From assembly GCF_018687555.1 (NCBI RefSeq), contig NZ_CP061296.1:868001-932000 (forward strand): a stretch of DNA of 64,000 nt. The letters run 5' to 3'. Position numbers and translations under genes: made by a program. The notes under the pieces were generated by a model. The model was not told the DNA's origin. It did no database searches and saw only the letters and a program-made list of their open reading frames with translations. This DNA comes from Polynucleobacter sp. MWH-P3-07-1. Lineage in GTDB: Bacteria; Pseudomonadota; Gammaproteobacteria; Burkholderiales; Burkholderiaceae. The number at the start of each line of letters is the position of its first letter. Position 1 is the stretch's first letter. Shown in pieces: positions 51,378-59,152 of the stretch.

Positions 51378-52304
51378 ATGAGTTTAGTTCGCGACCTCGC
51401 CGATCAAATTGTGGCTGCACATCGAGCCGATGATGTGAGCCTTCCGCAGCCTATCTATAGCCTCAACTCACCACCGCCTCGAATTGATAATGAGCATGCT
51501 GTTGATCACTATGAACTCGCTGCTACTGTAGCTGCAGTTTCTATGGGATTTATAGAGGCCGATGCCGCAGTCCTTGGTAAAGCTTGGTCAAGAATGGTTC
51601 AACACGATGGCAATTTTGATCCACTGAGATGGCCAAATCGCCCTGAGTACTTTGATTTATTGCCCTGGACCCGCATCATGAATCCCAAAGCCTTTCCAGA
51701 ATGTCCTAAGCGCTTAGGGCTCTATGGAGTGATGCCAGATGCTGATTGGGTTAATCGCATGGTCGAAGCAGAATTACCAACCGTTCAACTCAGATTAAAG
51801 AGTGACGATGCAAATTACATTCGTTCAGAAATCAAAAGATCAATAGCGGCAGTTAAAGGTAGTAAGACTGTGCTCTTTATTAATGACTACTGGCAGGATG
51901 CCATTGAGTTAGGCGCTTATGGTGTGCATCTCGGTCAAGAAGACTTAGTCACCGCTGATCTTGATGCCATCAGAAATGCTGGCCTTCGTTTAGGCTTAAG
52001 CACCCATGGATATGCTGAGATGGTCTATGCAGATCGCTTCTGCCCCAGCTATATTGCCATGGGAGCGATATTCCCAACAACACTTAAACGCATGCCTACC
52101 GCACCTCAAGGCCTGGGGCGCTTATATAAATACGCTCAATTAATGCAAGCCTATTCATTAGTGGCGATTGGTGGCATCGATGAGGGCAGTATTCATGCTG
52201 TTGCTCAGAGTGGCGTTGGATCCGTAGCGGTGGTTAGAGCCATTACTGGATCGAATGATCCGCGGGCTGCCGTCAAGCGACTAAAGGAATTAATGCAGGC
52301 CTAG
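51378..52304 (+). CDS. thiE: Thiamine-phosphate synthase ThiE with N-terminal extension
   Basis: Joins HMP-PP with thiazole phosphate to give thiamine phosphate. The core TIM barrel starts near residue 112 (KRLGLYGVMPD). It includes VQLRLKS, the diphosphate-binding FINDYWQDAIELGAYGVHLGQED (quoted in parts: FINDYWQ and GVHLGQED), LGLSTHGYAE and VAIGGID. The typical THS-PTxTK loop reads MGAIFPTTLKRMPTAPQGL. The first 110 residues form a helical and loop extension not found in E. coli ThiE (211 residues); the total here is 308. It ends the operon, 14 bases from convergent thiD. Confidence 0.93.
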   Translation: MSLVRDLADQIVAAHRADDVSLPQPIYSLNSPPPRIDNEHAVDHYELAATVAAVSMGFIEADAAVLGKAWSRMVQHDGNFDPLRWPNRPEYFDLLPWTRIMNPKAFPECPKRLGLYGVMPDADWVNRMVEAELPTVQLRLKSDDANYIRSEIKRSIAAVKGSKTVLFINDYWQDAIELGAYGVHLGQEDLVTADLDAIRNAGLRLGLSTHGYAEMVYADRFCPSYIAMGAIFPTTLKRMPTAPQGLGRLYKYAQLMQAYSLVAIGGIDEGSIHAVAQSGVGSVAVVRAITGSNDPRAAVKRLKELMQA

Positions 52305-52317
52305 CAGTATTGAGAAT

Positions 52318-53196
52318 CTATCGATCCTCTTGAGGCAATGATGTTGGGTAAAACTCAAACATTGGCCAAAGCGGTCCCGACCCTTCTCCGATCGATAGGT
52401 AACGCCCCGCCTCAAGCCCTGCTTCAACATAGGCAATAGCTTTTGCTACAGAATGAGCCAAATCATGCCCATCCGCTAGATAAGTTGCAATTGCGGCCGA
52501 AAGGGAGCAGCCTGTGCCATGCGTATTTTCTGTATCAATACGACGGTGCTTAAACTCTTTTGATTGAGTAATTTCTAGGCCGTCTTCAATACTGCGCCAC
52601 ATCAAAAAATCGGTGAGTTCATCATGCTTTGCATCCAAATGGCCGCCCTTAATCAAAACCGCCTGAGGACCTAAGGCTAATAATTCATCTGCGGCAGATT
52701 TGAAGTCATCAACTTGATAGATATCACGGCCCAGCAGTAAAGAGGCCTCTTCTAAGTTGGGTGTTACTAGGCTAGCCATCGGAAATAATTCACTGATCAT
52801 CGCCTGCGCAGTATCGTCGCCACCCAAACTTGCCCCAGATGTTGCTCGCAACACAGGATCTAAAATGATTCTGGTAACACCATGTTTTCGCAAGGATTTG
52901 GCAACCAGCTGCACAATTTCTGGACTAGCCAACATTCCAATTTTGACTGAATCAGCGCCGATATCACTGAGGACTGCATCAATTTGAGCCTCGATAATCT
53001 GCAAATCAATATCCTGAATCGCAGTAACGCCCAATGTATTTTGGGCGGTGATTGCCGTAATCACTGACAAACCATAAGCGCCTAAGGAGGTAATGACCTT
53101 GAGGTCCGCCTGGATCCCAGCACCTCCCCCGCTATCGGAGCCAGCAATGGTCAGTACTTTGGGGATCTGGACGGAAGTCGGAAGCAGGGTCTTCAT
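52318..53196 (-). CDS. thiD: Hydroxymethylpyrimidine/phosphomethylpyrimidine kinase ThiD
   Basis: Phosphorylates HMP and HMP-P to HMP-PP. Ribokinase-fold motifs are TIAGSDSGGGAGIQADLK at the start and NTHGTGCSLSAAIA, with the catalytic aspartate replaced by the usual Cys of ThiD, near the end. Length is 292 residues. It is transcribed towards the thi operon and so is not under the TPP riboswitch here. The ATG is preceded by no Shine-Dalgarno and only 21 bases separate it from the divergent tRNA-Asn. Confidence 0.95.
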   Translation of the reverse strand: MKTLLPTSVQIPKVLTIAGSDSGGGAGIQADLKVITSLGAYGLSVITAITAQNTLGVTAIQDIDLQIIEAQIDAVLSDIGADSVKIGMLASPEIVQLVAKSLRKHGVTRIILDPVLRATSGASLGGDDTAQAMISELFPMASLVTPNLEEASLLLGRDIYQVDDFKSAADELLALGPQAVLIKGGHLDAKHDELTDFLMWRSIEDGLEITQSKEFKHRRIDTENTHGTGCSLSAAIATYLADGHDLAHSVAKAIAYVEAGLEAGRYLSIGEGSGPLWPMFEFYPTSLPQEDR

Positions 53197-53201
53197 ATTG
53201 C

Positions 53202-53207
53202 TATAAT
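53202..53207 (+). promoter_or_regulatory. -10 element (TATAAT) of tRNA-Asn
   Basis: A consensus TATAAT lies 10 bases in front of the tRNA, giving a start at about 53213. The matching -35 would fall inside the thiD 5-prime coding end and is not consensus. The reverse strand of the same bases (ATTATA) might serve thiD. Confidence 0.5.
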
Positions 53208-53217
53208 ATTCGCTTAT

Positions 53218-53292
53218 TCCTCGATAGCTCAGCGGTAGAGCAGCAGACTGTTAATCTGTTGGTCCGTGGTTCGATCCCACGTCGAGGAGCCA
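53218..53292 (+). tRNA. tRNA-Asn (anticodon GTT)
   Basis: A 75-nt cloverleaf with acceptor TCCTCGA/TCGAGGA, discriminator G and encoded CCA. The anticodon loop TGTTAAT gives GTT, asparagine. It is a t6A substrate of the TsaB pathway. A strong terminator follows after 11 bases. Confidence 0.97.
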
Positions 53293-53303
53293 AGTTCTTG
53301 CAG

Positions 53304-53327
53304 AAAAGCCACCCTAGGGTGGCTTTT
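53304..53327. terminator. Rho-independent terminator of tRNA-Asn
   Basis: A 10-bp perfect stem, AAAAGCCACC and GGTGGCTTTT around CTAG, continues into TTTTTCTTTT. Because the palindrome is complete and the lipoprotein gene ends at 53350 in the other direction, it probably terminates both transcripts. Confidence 0.9.
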
Positions 53328-53349
53328 TCTTTTAGCACATTATGTTGGG

Positions 53350-53835
53350 TTATTTTTGAACGGTAGGTTGAGCTGGCGGGCTAGTCGCCTGCGGATTGTT
53401 GGATGCAGGAGCAGTTTGAGCTGGAGACGCATTACCTGCACCCGGAGTTAAATTGGTCACCTGGTCAACGCAATCATTGCTGTCATAAGTCACTTCATAG
53501 ACCATTAAGTTGCCATCGGCAAGCGATTCAACTGGAGTAGTAACAACCTCACTAACACCTAAAGTAAAGACGTCCGCCGTTCCTTCGGCAAGTGCTCGCG
53601 CAGTTTTCGCACCTTCAGTGTAGCCTTGCGTGAATCTATAAATCTCATACTTCTTGCCGTCTTTAACGCCACTGGTTACAGGTACGCCAAATTCTGCGAT
53701 TAAGGCATCTCGTGGTGTGCCTACTCTAAACAGAGAGACATCTTTTTTGGTTGGTTGATGTGCCGCCATATAGACAGAGCAACCACCTAATAAAAAAAAT
53801 ATGGAGGCGATAGCGCCGATTTTTATAAACTTCAT
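53350..53835 (-). CDS. Small lipoprotein of unknown function
   Basis: The signal peptide ends in the lipobox LGGC, placing the lipidated cysteine near residue 19. The mature part reads KDVSLFRVGTPRDALIAEFGVPV, here noted as the RVGTPRDALIAEFG segment, which resembles the small BamE/SmpA-like fold (a conserved G-x-P-r-x-x-v/l x-x-x-G-P pattern). TPSS-type low-complexity Ala/Pro/Gln/Thr sequence fills the last 35 residues. It is 161 residues. I do not recognise a characterised family member. It follows the TAXI gene by 38 bases in the same direction and may be co-transcribed. Confidence 0.8.
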   Translation of the reverse strand: MKFIKIGAIASIFFLLGGCSVYMAAHQPTKKDVSLFRVGTPRDALIAEFGVPVTSGVKDGKKYEIYRFTQGYTEGAKTARALAEGTADVFTLGVSEVVTTPVESLADGNLMVYEVTYDSNDCVDQVTNLTPGAGNASPAQTAPASNNPQATSPPAQPTVQK

Positions 53836-53873
53836 TGAATACCTTATGTTTAACAGTGAGGGAACAACTTAGA

Positions 53874-55154
53874 CTAATTTATTCCATAGCGTTTCATGAC
53901 TTGGGCTACGTGCTCCCTGAGGTCGTAAAGGAGATTGGTATACGAACTGGGAATTTTTTCTTGTTTAATCAAAGCATCAATCTCAGCGCGCAAGCTTTCC
54001 AGTTCCTGCTGCGCTATCTCTCGCTTGCCACCTTGATCAAAGCGCTTCTCAATTTTGACTAACATCAAATAGAAGCGATTCACTCTACGGGTATAGAACC
54101 ATTGGGTTAATGCTGGGTACGCTTGTGAAAATGGATAAATAATGGCCAAGAGAGGAACGAGCACCAAAAGCAACTTTCCAACAAAGCTGGCTGCCCAGTA
54201 TGGCAAATGTTTTTGTAAAAATGGTTTGCCGCCCTTGGCGTAATAGTTTTGGGCATCAGAACTTAATGGAAAATCGACATCACGATCGGCCGGAAACTCA
54301 TTCTCACCATGTAAAAAACTGGGTGGCTGATGAACATCATCCATGATCCCCATCATGAGATAAATTAATGCCGAATGTGTCTCTTTTTGGGCAACCACCG
54401 TAAAGGTAGTTGCTAGCAAGTTCATATTATTAGCTGGTTTATTGTGAATGAGATCAATCGTCCCCATCGGCAATGTAAGAACATGAAACTCTCGCATATT
54501 GCGTGAGATTCCCTCTGCATCAGGCCAATTAAGGACCTCTATACCTGGGCTATTAAAGAGCTTTTTAATTAAAGGGTCTTCGGCTGGGGCCGAGGTAAAC
54601 ATGGCATCAATCTCATTAGCATCAAGCGCTTTGAGCGCATCTTGGCGACCAAGATCCAAAAATTGGCTATTTTGCGCCGTGATCCCTACTGCTTTGAGGA
54701 TTTGAGTTGCATTAGCGTGTATCCCCTGGGTAGGAAAGCCAATCGCAATGCGCTTTCCTTTTAGATCATTAATGTCCTGAATTTTTCCCAATTTGCTTTG
54801 GTAAAAAACCCAGACAGGGGCATAAACAATGCTACCTAGTGATTCAAGATTCGGATAGTTCGCACTATTAGCCGCACCACCTTCAATAAAACCAAATTCA
54901 ATGTTTTTAGTATCGTGATTAACTAATGCAATATTTTCAAGGGTGCCGTTCGTTTCAATCACATTGACCTTAACCCCAGCCTTTTCAAACTCTTGGGCAT
55001 ATTTTTGGGCTGTCTCATAGAGAAAGGTTCCCTTTGGCCCTGCCGCAATATCGACAGTATTTGGGGGCAGCAAGAACAACTCCACCACTGCGACAGCGAT
55101 AGCAATCAGAATGCCTAAACCGGCTATATAGAGGGCTGCTTGTTTTTTAGTCAT
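53874..55154 (-). CDS. TAXI-family TRAP transporter solute-binding protein with C-terminal membrane segment
   Basis: TAXI proteins bind carboxylates such as glutamate or 2-oxoglutarate-like solutes for TRAP transporters. The N-terminus has an uncleaved-looking hydrophobic anchor at about residues 7-30. The binding domain starts VDIAAGPKGTFLYETAQKYA and contains GFIEGGAANSANYP and KGKRIAIGFPTQGIHANA. After about residue 325 there is a second hydrophobic stretch (FVGKLLLVLVPLLAIIYPF), followed by a charged, coiled helical tail. Length is 426 residues, about 100 more than a soluble TAXI protein. No TRAP permease gene (DctQ/DctM) is adjacent. Confidence 0.88.
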   Translation of the reverse strand: MTKKQAALYIAGLGILIAIAVAVVELFLLPPNTVDIAAGPKGTFLYETAQKYAQEFEKAGVKVNVIETNGTLENIALVNHDTKNIEFGFIEGGAANSANYPNLESLGSIVYAPVWVFYQSKLGKIQDINDLKGKRIAIGFPTQGIHANATQILKAVGITAQNSQFLDLGRQDALKALDANEIDAMFTSAPAEDPLIKKLFNSPGIEVLNWPDAEGISRNMREFHVLTLPMGTIDLIHNKPANNMNLLATTFTVVAQKETHSALIYLMMGIMDDVHQPPSFLHGENEFPADRDVDFPLSSDAQNYYAKGGKPFLQKHLPYWAASFVGKLLLVLVPLLAIIYPFSQAYPALTQWFYTRRVNRFYLMLVKIEKRFDQGGKREIAQQELESLRAEIDALIKQEKIPSSYTNLLYDLREHVAQVMKRYGIN

Positions 55155-55198
55155 AATGTCTCATTAAAGCATATGCACCAAGGGGAGATTATTACAAA

Positions 55199-55741
55199 AT
55201 GAACAATCTAAAGACTCATAACACTATTGTTCATACTGGCTCTTTCGAAGATAAGTTAAAGAGTGAGTTCAAAAAAGGGGTCTCCCTATCGCTTTACTTT
55301 GGTATCTGGTTCTGTGCATTGGCATTTTTGGGAGCCACAACCCTAAGAGAATGGCCTATTCCATGGCGGATGTTTGGTTTTGCCCTGATTAAGGCTGGCT
55401 TATGCGCAAAATTTATGCTGATTGGTGAAGCAGCTTTCCCACTAAATCCCAATCGTCGACTAGGCATTGTCCCCTCGCTTTTGGCCCAATCTATTATTTA
55501 TCTTGCCATTGTTTTATTGCTAAATTTCCTCGAATACGGTATTGATGGCGTCATTCATGGCCGAGACTTTGTGAGCTCTCTGGCGAGTTTTGGCAATGGA
55601 GACCCCCTGCATATCGTGGCTCTTTTAATTGTTTACTGGTTAATTGTTTGGCCCTATCTTTTATTTACAGGGATGAGTATTGTTTTAGGAAACACCCATA
55701 CGATTGCCATCCTGTTTGGACCGCCCAAGAGTCCTCATTAA
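55199..55741 (+). CDS. Membrane protein of unknown function (about four helices)
   Basis: The 180 residues have four hydrophobic segments, at about 29-48, 61-78, 95-115 and 137-170. The short N-terminal tail is hydrophilic. The polar loop GIDGVIHGRDFVSSL lies between helices three and four. I do not recognise a family. It is divergent from the TAXI gene across 44 bases, and its stop overlaps the fadD stop. The TAXI protein also ends in a membrane segment, so the two could act together, but this is only an inference from position. Confidence 0.75.
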   Translation: MNNLKTHNTIVHTGSFEDKLKSEFKKGVSLSLYFGIWFCALAFLGATTLREWPIPWRMFGFALIKAGLCAKFMLIGEAAFPLNPNRRLGIVPSLLAQSIIYLAIVLLLNFLEYGIDGVIHGRDFVSSLASFGNGDPLHIVALLIVYWLIVWPYLLFTGMSIVLGNTHTIAILFGPPKSPH

Positions 55742-57438
55742 GCATGACGATCTTGATTTGAGGGGTCCTCTAACTTTCTCACTTCACGACGTAAGATTTT
55801 GCCTACGTTTGATTTAGGTAGCTCCTTTACGAACACAATCTTTCTGGGGCGCTTATAACTGGTCATCTGTTCTTTGCAATATTGCAAAACATCTGCACTA
55901 GTGAGTTCATGTTTGTCTTTCACAATAAAAGCTTTGACAATTTCCCCAAGCTTGCGATGCGCCACCCCAACTACAGCACATTCGTGAATACCGGGCATCA
56001 AGGCCAGCACTTCTTCAACCTCATTGGGAAAGACCTTGAAGCCACCAACCACAATCATGTCTTTGATACGATCAACAATAGTGATATAGCCCTCACTATC
56101 CATAAAGCCAATATCACCTGACTTAAAGTAACCGTCTGAGGTAAATGCGGTTAGATTTTCATCGGGCTGATTCCAGTATCCCGCCATGACTTGTGGCCCT
56201 TTAATGCAAATCTCTCCCACTTCGCCAAAAGGAAGTCTTTCACCGCCTTCTCCAAGAATGATCAGGTCTGTGCTTGGTAAAGGTAAACCAATATTTCCGG
56301 TAAATTGCTTAATCAATGGCGTATTGACACAGACTACTGGAGAGGTTTCAGATAGTCCATAGCCTTGCGCAATCGGATTACCTGTAATTTCCTGCCAATG
56401 ATCCGCTGTCTTCTTTTGCATTGCCATTCCGCCACCAATCGTGACCAGTAGGTTGGACAAATTGAGTTTTTTAAATTCAGGGCGATGTACCAGTGCATGG
56501 AAAAGTGTATTGACGCCTGGGAAGATATTCACATCCGGATGCTTATCCAGTAATTTGATTAGGCCTGTGATGTCCCTCGGGTTAGAAACCAAGAGTAGTA
56601 AGCCACCCTTGCGTAAGCCCAATAAGGCACAGGCAGTGAGGGCAAAGATATGGTTTAAGGGTAAAGCACATAAAAATACGAGTTGTTTTTCTTGCTTACC
56701 CTGAAGTGCGGGCTCAATCCAAGCTTCTGTTTGCAAAACATTTGCAAGGATATTTCGGTGCAATAAAGTAGCGCCCTTGGATATGCCGGTAGTGCCGCCA
56801 GTGTATTGGAGAAAAGCAATCGCATTCGGATTAATCGAGGGTTTTCTAAAAGGATGCCGGTTCCCTAACTTGAGCGAATCCGTAAAACGCACATGCGGAA
56901 ACGCCCACAGTGGAATCATCTTCTGAATATAGCGAGCAACAAAATTGACGATCCAACCTTTTGGACCCAATAAATCACCCAAACTACTGACGATGACCTG
57001 CTTTAAAGTAGTGTGTCCGGCTATTGGTTGATAGATATGAGCAAAGTTTTCAGAAAGAACGAGTACCGATGCTTGACTGTCATTCAGTTGATGCTCTAGC
57101 TCTCTGGGTGTATAGAGTGGGTTGATATTAACGACAGCAAAACCTGCTCGCAATACTCCTAGCATTGCAACCAGATATTGCGTTACGTTGGGAAACATAA
57201 TGGCTACTCGTGAACCCTCAGGCAAGTTCAGTGATTGCAAATAGGATGCAAATTGAAGGGAAAGTCTGTCTAACTCGCCATAGCTAAAAGATTGGCCCAT
57301 AGACTCAATCGCAGTGCGCTTTGAATACCGCGCAAAGGACTCATCCAATATGTCTACTAAAGAAGCATGAAGAGGAAGAATAATCTCCGTTGGAACCCCT
57401 GCTGGGTAATTCTTCAGCCAAGGCTTAGCCATATTCAT
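55738..57438 (-). CDS. fadD: Long-chain fatty acid-CoA ligase
   Basis: Activates fatty acids with ATP and CoA for beta-oxidation or phospholipid use. The adenylate-forming P-loop YTGGTTGISKG is at 212-222. The A5 motif GYGLSETSP, A7/A8 SDGYFKSGDIGFMD and the lysine of LPKSNVGKILRR near the end are all present. The fatty-acid gate region (VRFTDSLK) suits FadD rather than acetyl-CoA synthetase. Length is 566 residues (E. coli 561). It follows the yqjD-E-K-type genes by 14 bases. Confidence 0.94.
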   Translation of the reverse strand: MNMAKPWLKNYPAGVPTEIILPLHASLVDILDESFARYSKRTAIESMGQSFSYGELDRLSLQFASYLQSLNLPEGSRVAIMFPNVTQYLVAMLGVLRAGFAVVNINPLYTPRELEHQLNDSQASVLVLSENFAHIYQPIAGHTTLKQVIVSSLGDLLGPKGWIVNFVARYIQKMIPLWAFPHVRFTDSLKLGNRHPFRKPSINPNAIAFLQYTGGTTGISKGATLLHRNILANVLQTEAWIEPALQGKQEKQLVFLCALPLNHIFALTACALLGLRKGGLLLLVSNPRDITGLIKLLDKHPDVNIFPGVNTLFHALVHRPEFKKLNLSNLLVTIGGGMAMQKKTADHWQEITGNPIAQGYGLSETSPVVCVNTPLIKQFTGNIGLPLPSTDLIILGEGGERLPFGEVGEICIKGPQVMAGYWNQPDENLTAFTSDGYFKSGDIGFMDSEGYITIVDRIKDMIVVGGFKVFPNEVEEVLALMPGIHECAVVGVAHRKLGEIVKAFIVKDKHELTSADVLQYCKEQMTSYKRPRKIVFVKELPKSNVGKILRREVRKLEDPSNQDRHA

Positions 57439-57452
57439 ATGAACAGAGAAGC

Positions 57453-57737
57453 TTAGAGAATAGACTTAGCAGTTTTGACTAACTTCATTGCACCCCAGCC
57501 AAGAGCCAAAACTTTACTAGCCAATTTCGGCTTAAAGTGAGCCAATACCGCAAACGCACTAGTCCACAAAATGGGACTGCTCTTGATAAACTGCACAGCC
57601 TCAAGGCCTTTATCAGCCCAAGAAAACGGTTTCTTGAGGACTGTGAAATGGGAGCTGATTTCCTGACGCTCTTTAGCGGCCTGAGCTTGCAGGACGCGCT
57701 GACGCGCTAGAAGAGTTTCAAGTGATTGACTCATCAA
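57453..57737 (-). CDS. YqjK-like small protein
   Basis: A 94-residue protein with a charged N-terminal helix (LLARQRVLQAQAAKERQEI) and weakly hydrophobic C-terminal half (FIKSSPILWTSAFAVLAHF). It is of the YqjK type by position behind YqjD- and YqjE-like genes. Function is unknown. ATG follows the previous stop by 12 bases. Confidence 0.7.
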   Translation of the reverse strand: MMSQSLETLLARQRVLQAQAAKERQEISSHFTVLKKPFSWADKGLEAVQFIKSSPILWTSAFAVLAHFKPKLASKVLALGWGAMKLVKTAKSIL

Positions 57738-57749
57738 GAATTAGTCTGA

Positions 57750-58121
57750 TTAATGATGATTAAGAGCGGAGCGATCTTTTTCTAGCTCGGCGATCGACGC
57801 AGCAAATAGTGCCGGCATCGTTTTGATGGCACGCATTATCATGAGTCCAAATACTAGACCAGCCAGCAAAAATCCACCGGTTAAGAAAGCTAAGGCAGCC
57901 ATTCGGTTGGTCTCGGAGCTATAAACCACAATCCAGAGTGCCAGCATGACTAGGCCAAAGAACAAGCAAAATAAGCAAAACAGAATTAATACGAGCAGCT
58001 TAATGAACTGAGCCCGAGCAACAGAAACATCACTGGAAAGTAATTCAAGACGAGTTTGGGCAATCGAAGTTGCACTAGATAGTAAGCCCTTCAGAGAGCT
58101 TAATAGATGCTCTGTTGCCAT
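57750..58121 (-). CDS. YqjE-like phage-holin-family (DUF1469) membrane protein
   Basis: The 123 residues begin with a soluble helix (SLKGLLSSATSIAQTRLELLSSDV), cited here as the SIAQTRLELLSSD part. Two hydrophobic helices at about 38-62 and 74-98 follow, separated by a short loop. This is the Actinobacterial/phage holin superfamily III architecture of E. coli YqjE. The function is unknown; members are thought to act in the envelope. Start and stop are 12 and 6 bases from its neighbours. Confidence 0.85.
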   Translation of the reverse strand: MATEHLLSSLKGLLSSATSIAQTRLELLSSDVSVARAQFIKLLVLILFCLFCLFFGLVMLALWIVVYSSETNRMAALAFLTGGFLLAGLVFGLMIMRAIKTMPALFAASIAELEKDRSALNHH

Positions 58122-58127
58122 GGATTT

Positions 58128-58454
58128 TTAACGACGACCGATTAAAAGGCCAATCAATAGGCCTGCACCTGCAGCGATACCAACTGCTTGCCAAGGTTTC
58201 TCGTGCACAAATACATCCGCTTCTTGGGCCGCTTCTTTTGCTTTTTCAGCAATCACATCCTGAGCCTCAGATAAGCTTTCTTTAGCGGTACTCAAAGTTT
58301 GTTGAGCCTTGGCTCGGACAGAGTGCATTGCTTCACCGCCATGCTCTGCACTGGCCTTGATTAAGGCCTCTGCATCTGAAATTAAGGCCTTGAAATCATC
58401 CACGAGCTTATGGGAAGCATGCTCAGCAGATAGCGGGGATTGATGATTCGTCAT
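58128..58454 (-). CDS. DUF883-family membrane protein (YqjD/ElaB type)
   Basis: A long amphipathic helix (DFKALISDAEALIKASAEHGGEA, shortened here to LISDAEALIKASAEH) is followed by repeated Ala/Lys/Glu sequence and then the family ending EKPWQAVGIAAGAGLLIGLLIGRR, cited as PWQAVGIAAGAGLL and LIGRR. The C-terminal helix anchors it in the inner membrane. E. coli YqjD and ElaB tether ribosomes in stationary phase. Length is 108 residues. It is the first gene of the yqjD-E-K-type group upstream of fadD. Confidence 0.9.
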   Translation of the reverse strand: MTNHQSPLSAEHASHKLVDDFKALISDAEALIKASAEHGGEAMHSVRAKAQQTLSTAKESLSEAQDVIAEKAKEAAQEADVFVHEKPWQAVGIAAGAGLLIGLLIGRR

Positions 58455-58497
58455 GGTTACTCCAATAAATGGTTATTGCCTATTCTAAGCAATTCTT

Positions 58498-58519
58498 GTG
58501 GCATCACCCATCATGCCAC
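58498..58519. repeat. Hairpin between the secreted-protein gene and the DUF883 gene
   Basis: GTGGCAT (58498-58504) and ATGCCAC (58513-58519) form a perfect 7-bp stem with an 8-base loop. On the minus strand it lies 20 bases behind the stop of the secreted-protein gene but has no T-tract, so it could be a weak terminator or a leader structure of the DUF883 gene. Confidence 0.45.
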
Positions 58520-58539
58520 CTTTTCCCTTCCCCGCCACC

Positions 58540-58836
58540 TTAAGAACAGTATTTACGCTCTAAGGTGCTGATATCCCTTGTTTGGTCATCCACCATGCGA
58601 TTCATGGCCTTTTGCGCTCTTTCTCTATTTTCTGGCGCTTGAAGATTGGTATTAATCAATCCACTCACGTCCTTGCGGATGGAGGTATTTCCATACTGAA
58701 GGCCTTTCAGCATGGCAACGGTTTCTGCCGAAAGCTTGCATTGCTGGCTCACTAACTCCGATGAATCTGGTGAGGAATTCGCAAAAGCAAATGCAAATAT
58801 GGAGATCGACAGTATTCCTATGATCGTCTTTTTCAT
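58540..58836 (-). CDS. Small secreted protein of unknown function
   Basis: The signal peptide (MKKTIIGILSISIFAFAFA, cleavage near residue 20) precedes about 78 mature residues with two cysteines, in SQQCKLSA and at the C-terminus KYCS, which could form a disulfide. The middle is polar and helical (GLINTNLQAPENRERAQK). No family is recognised. The ATG is 1 base from the stop of the small HTH gene, so the two are certainly translated from one message. The small size and single-domain form suggest a periplasmic regulator or binding protein rather than an enzyme. Confidence 0.75.
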   Translation of the reverse strand: MKKTIIGILSISIFAFAFANSSPDSSELVSQQCKLSAETVAMLKGLQYGNTSIRKDVSGLINTNLQAPENRERAQKAMNRMVDDQTRDISTLERKYCS

Positions 58837-58837
58837 T

Positions 58838-59017
58838 TTATTTCCTTATTTTTTGACCACACGTTGGACAGCAACCTAAATCTTTTGCCTTGAGTTTCCT
58901 CAGGGCGGCATAAACACTGGATTCTGAAATCTCCATCTTCCTGGCTGCTTGGGCAGCTGTAAGACCTTTTCCAACCCACTCCACTGCTTGATATGTCTTT
59001 GGTATCGCTCTTTTCAT
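58838..59017 (-). CDS. 59-residue helix-turn-helix protein with C-terminal Cys motif
   Basis: ATG at 59017 has GGAG eight to eleven bases upstream. Residues 15-45 form a helix-turn-helix (GKGLTAAQAARKM, then SESSVYAALRKLK), as in small phage-like or resolvase-type DNA-binding proteins. The end has CCPTCG (49-54), a half zinc-ribbon-like cysteine cluster that might bind metal or dimerise. The stop is followed after one base by the start of the secreted-protein gene. It is too short for ordinary gene calling and may be unannotated in related genomes. No function is claimed beyond probable DNA binding. Confidence 0.7.
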   Translation of the reverse strand: MKRAIPKTYQAVEWVGKGLTAAQAARKMEISESSVYAALRKLKAKDLGCCPTCGQKIRK

Positions 59018-59051
59018 ATTGCTTTCTCCATAACGTTACTATACTACAGAA

Positions 59052-59067
59052 GTTGTGAAGTTGTGAA
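59052..59067. repeat. Tandem direct repeat upstream of the small HTH gene
   Basis: GTTGTGAA occurs twice without a gap, 35 to 50 bases in front of the small HTH start. It sits where an operator would be expected. Loosely similar TTGTGAG and TCGTGAA words recur at 59138-59151 beyond the terminator. Confidence 0.45.
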
Positions 59068-59110
59068 CTTTATTTATAAAAATATATTCTGTTGTTTTGA
59101 GGCAATAAAA

Positions 59111-59130
59111 AAGCCCCTAAAAAGGGGCTT
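59111..59130 (-). terminator. Rho-independent terminator of the RND efflux operon
   Basis: On the minus strand the stem AAGCCCC/GGGGCTT around TTTTTA is followed by TTTTTTATTG. It lies 23 bases behind the stop of the pump gene at 59153, ending the efflux operon and isolating it from the small HTH gene. Confidence 0.9.
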
Positions 59131-59152
59131 TATGCAATTGTGAGATCGTGAA

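Noticed and set aside
58949-59143. Plus-strand open frame across the small HTH gene
   Set aside because: The minus strand has a good ribosome site, a helix-turn-helix and coupling to the next gene; the plus frame runs through the terminator.
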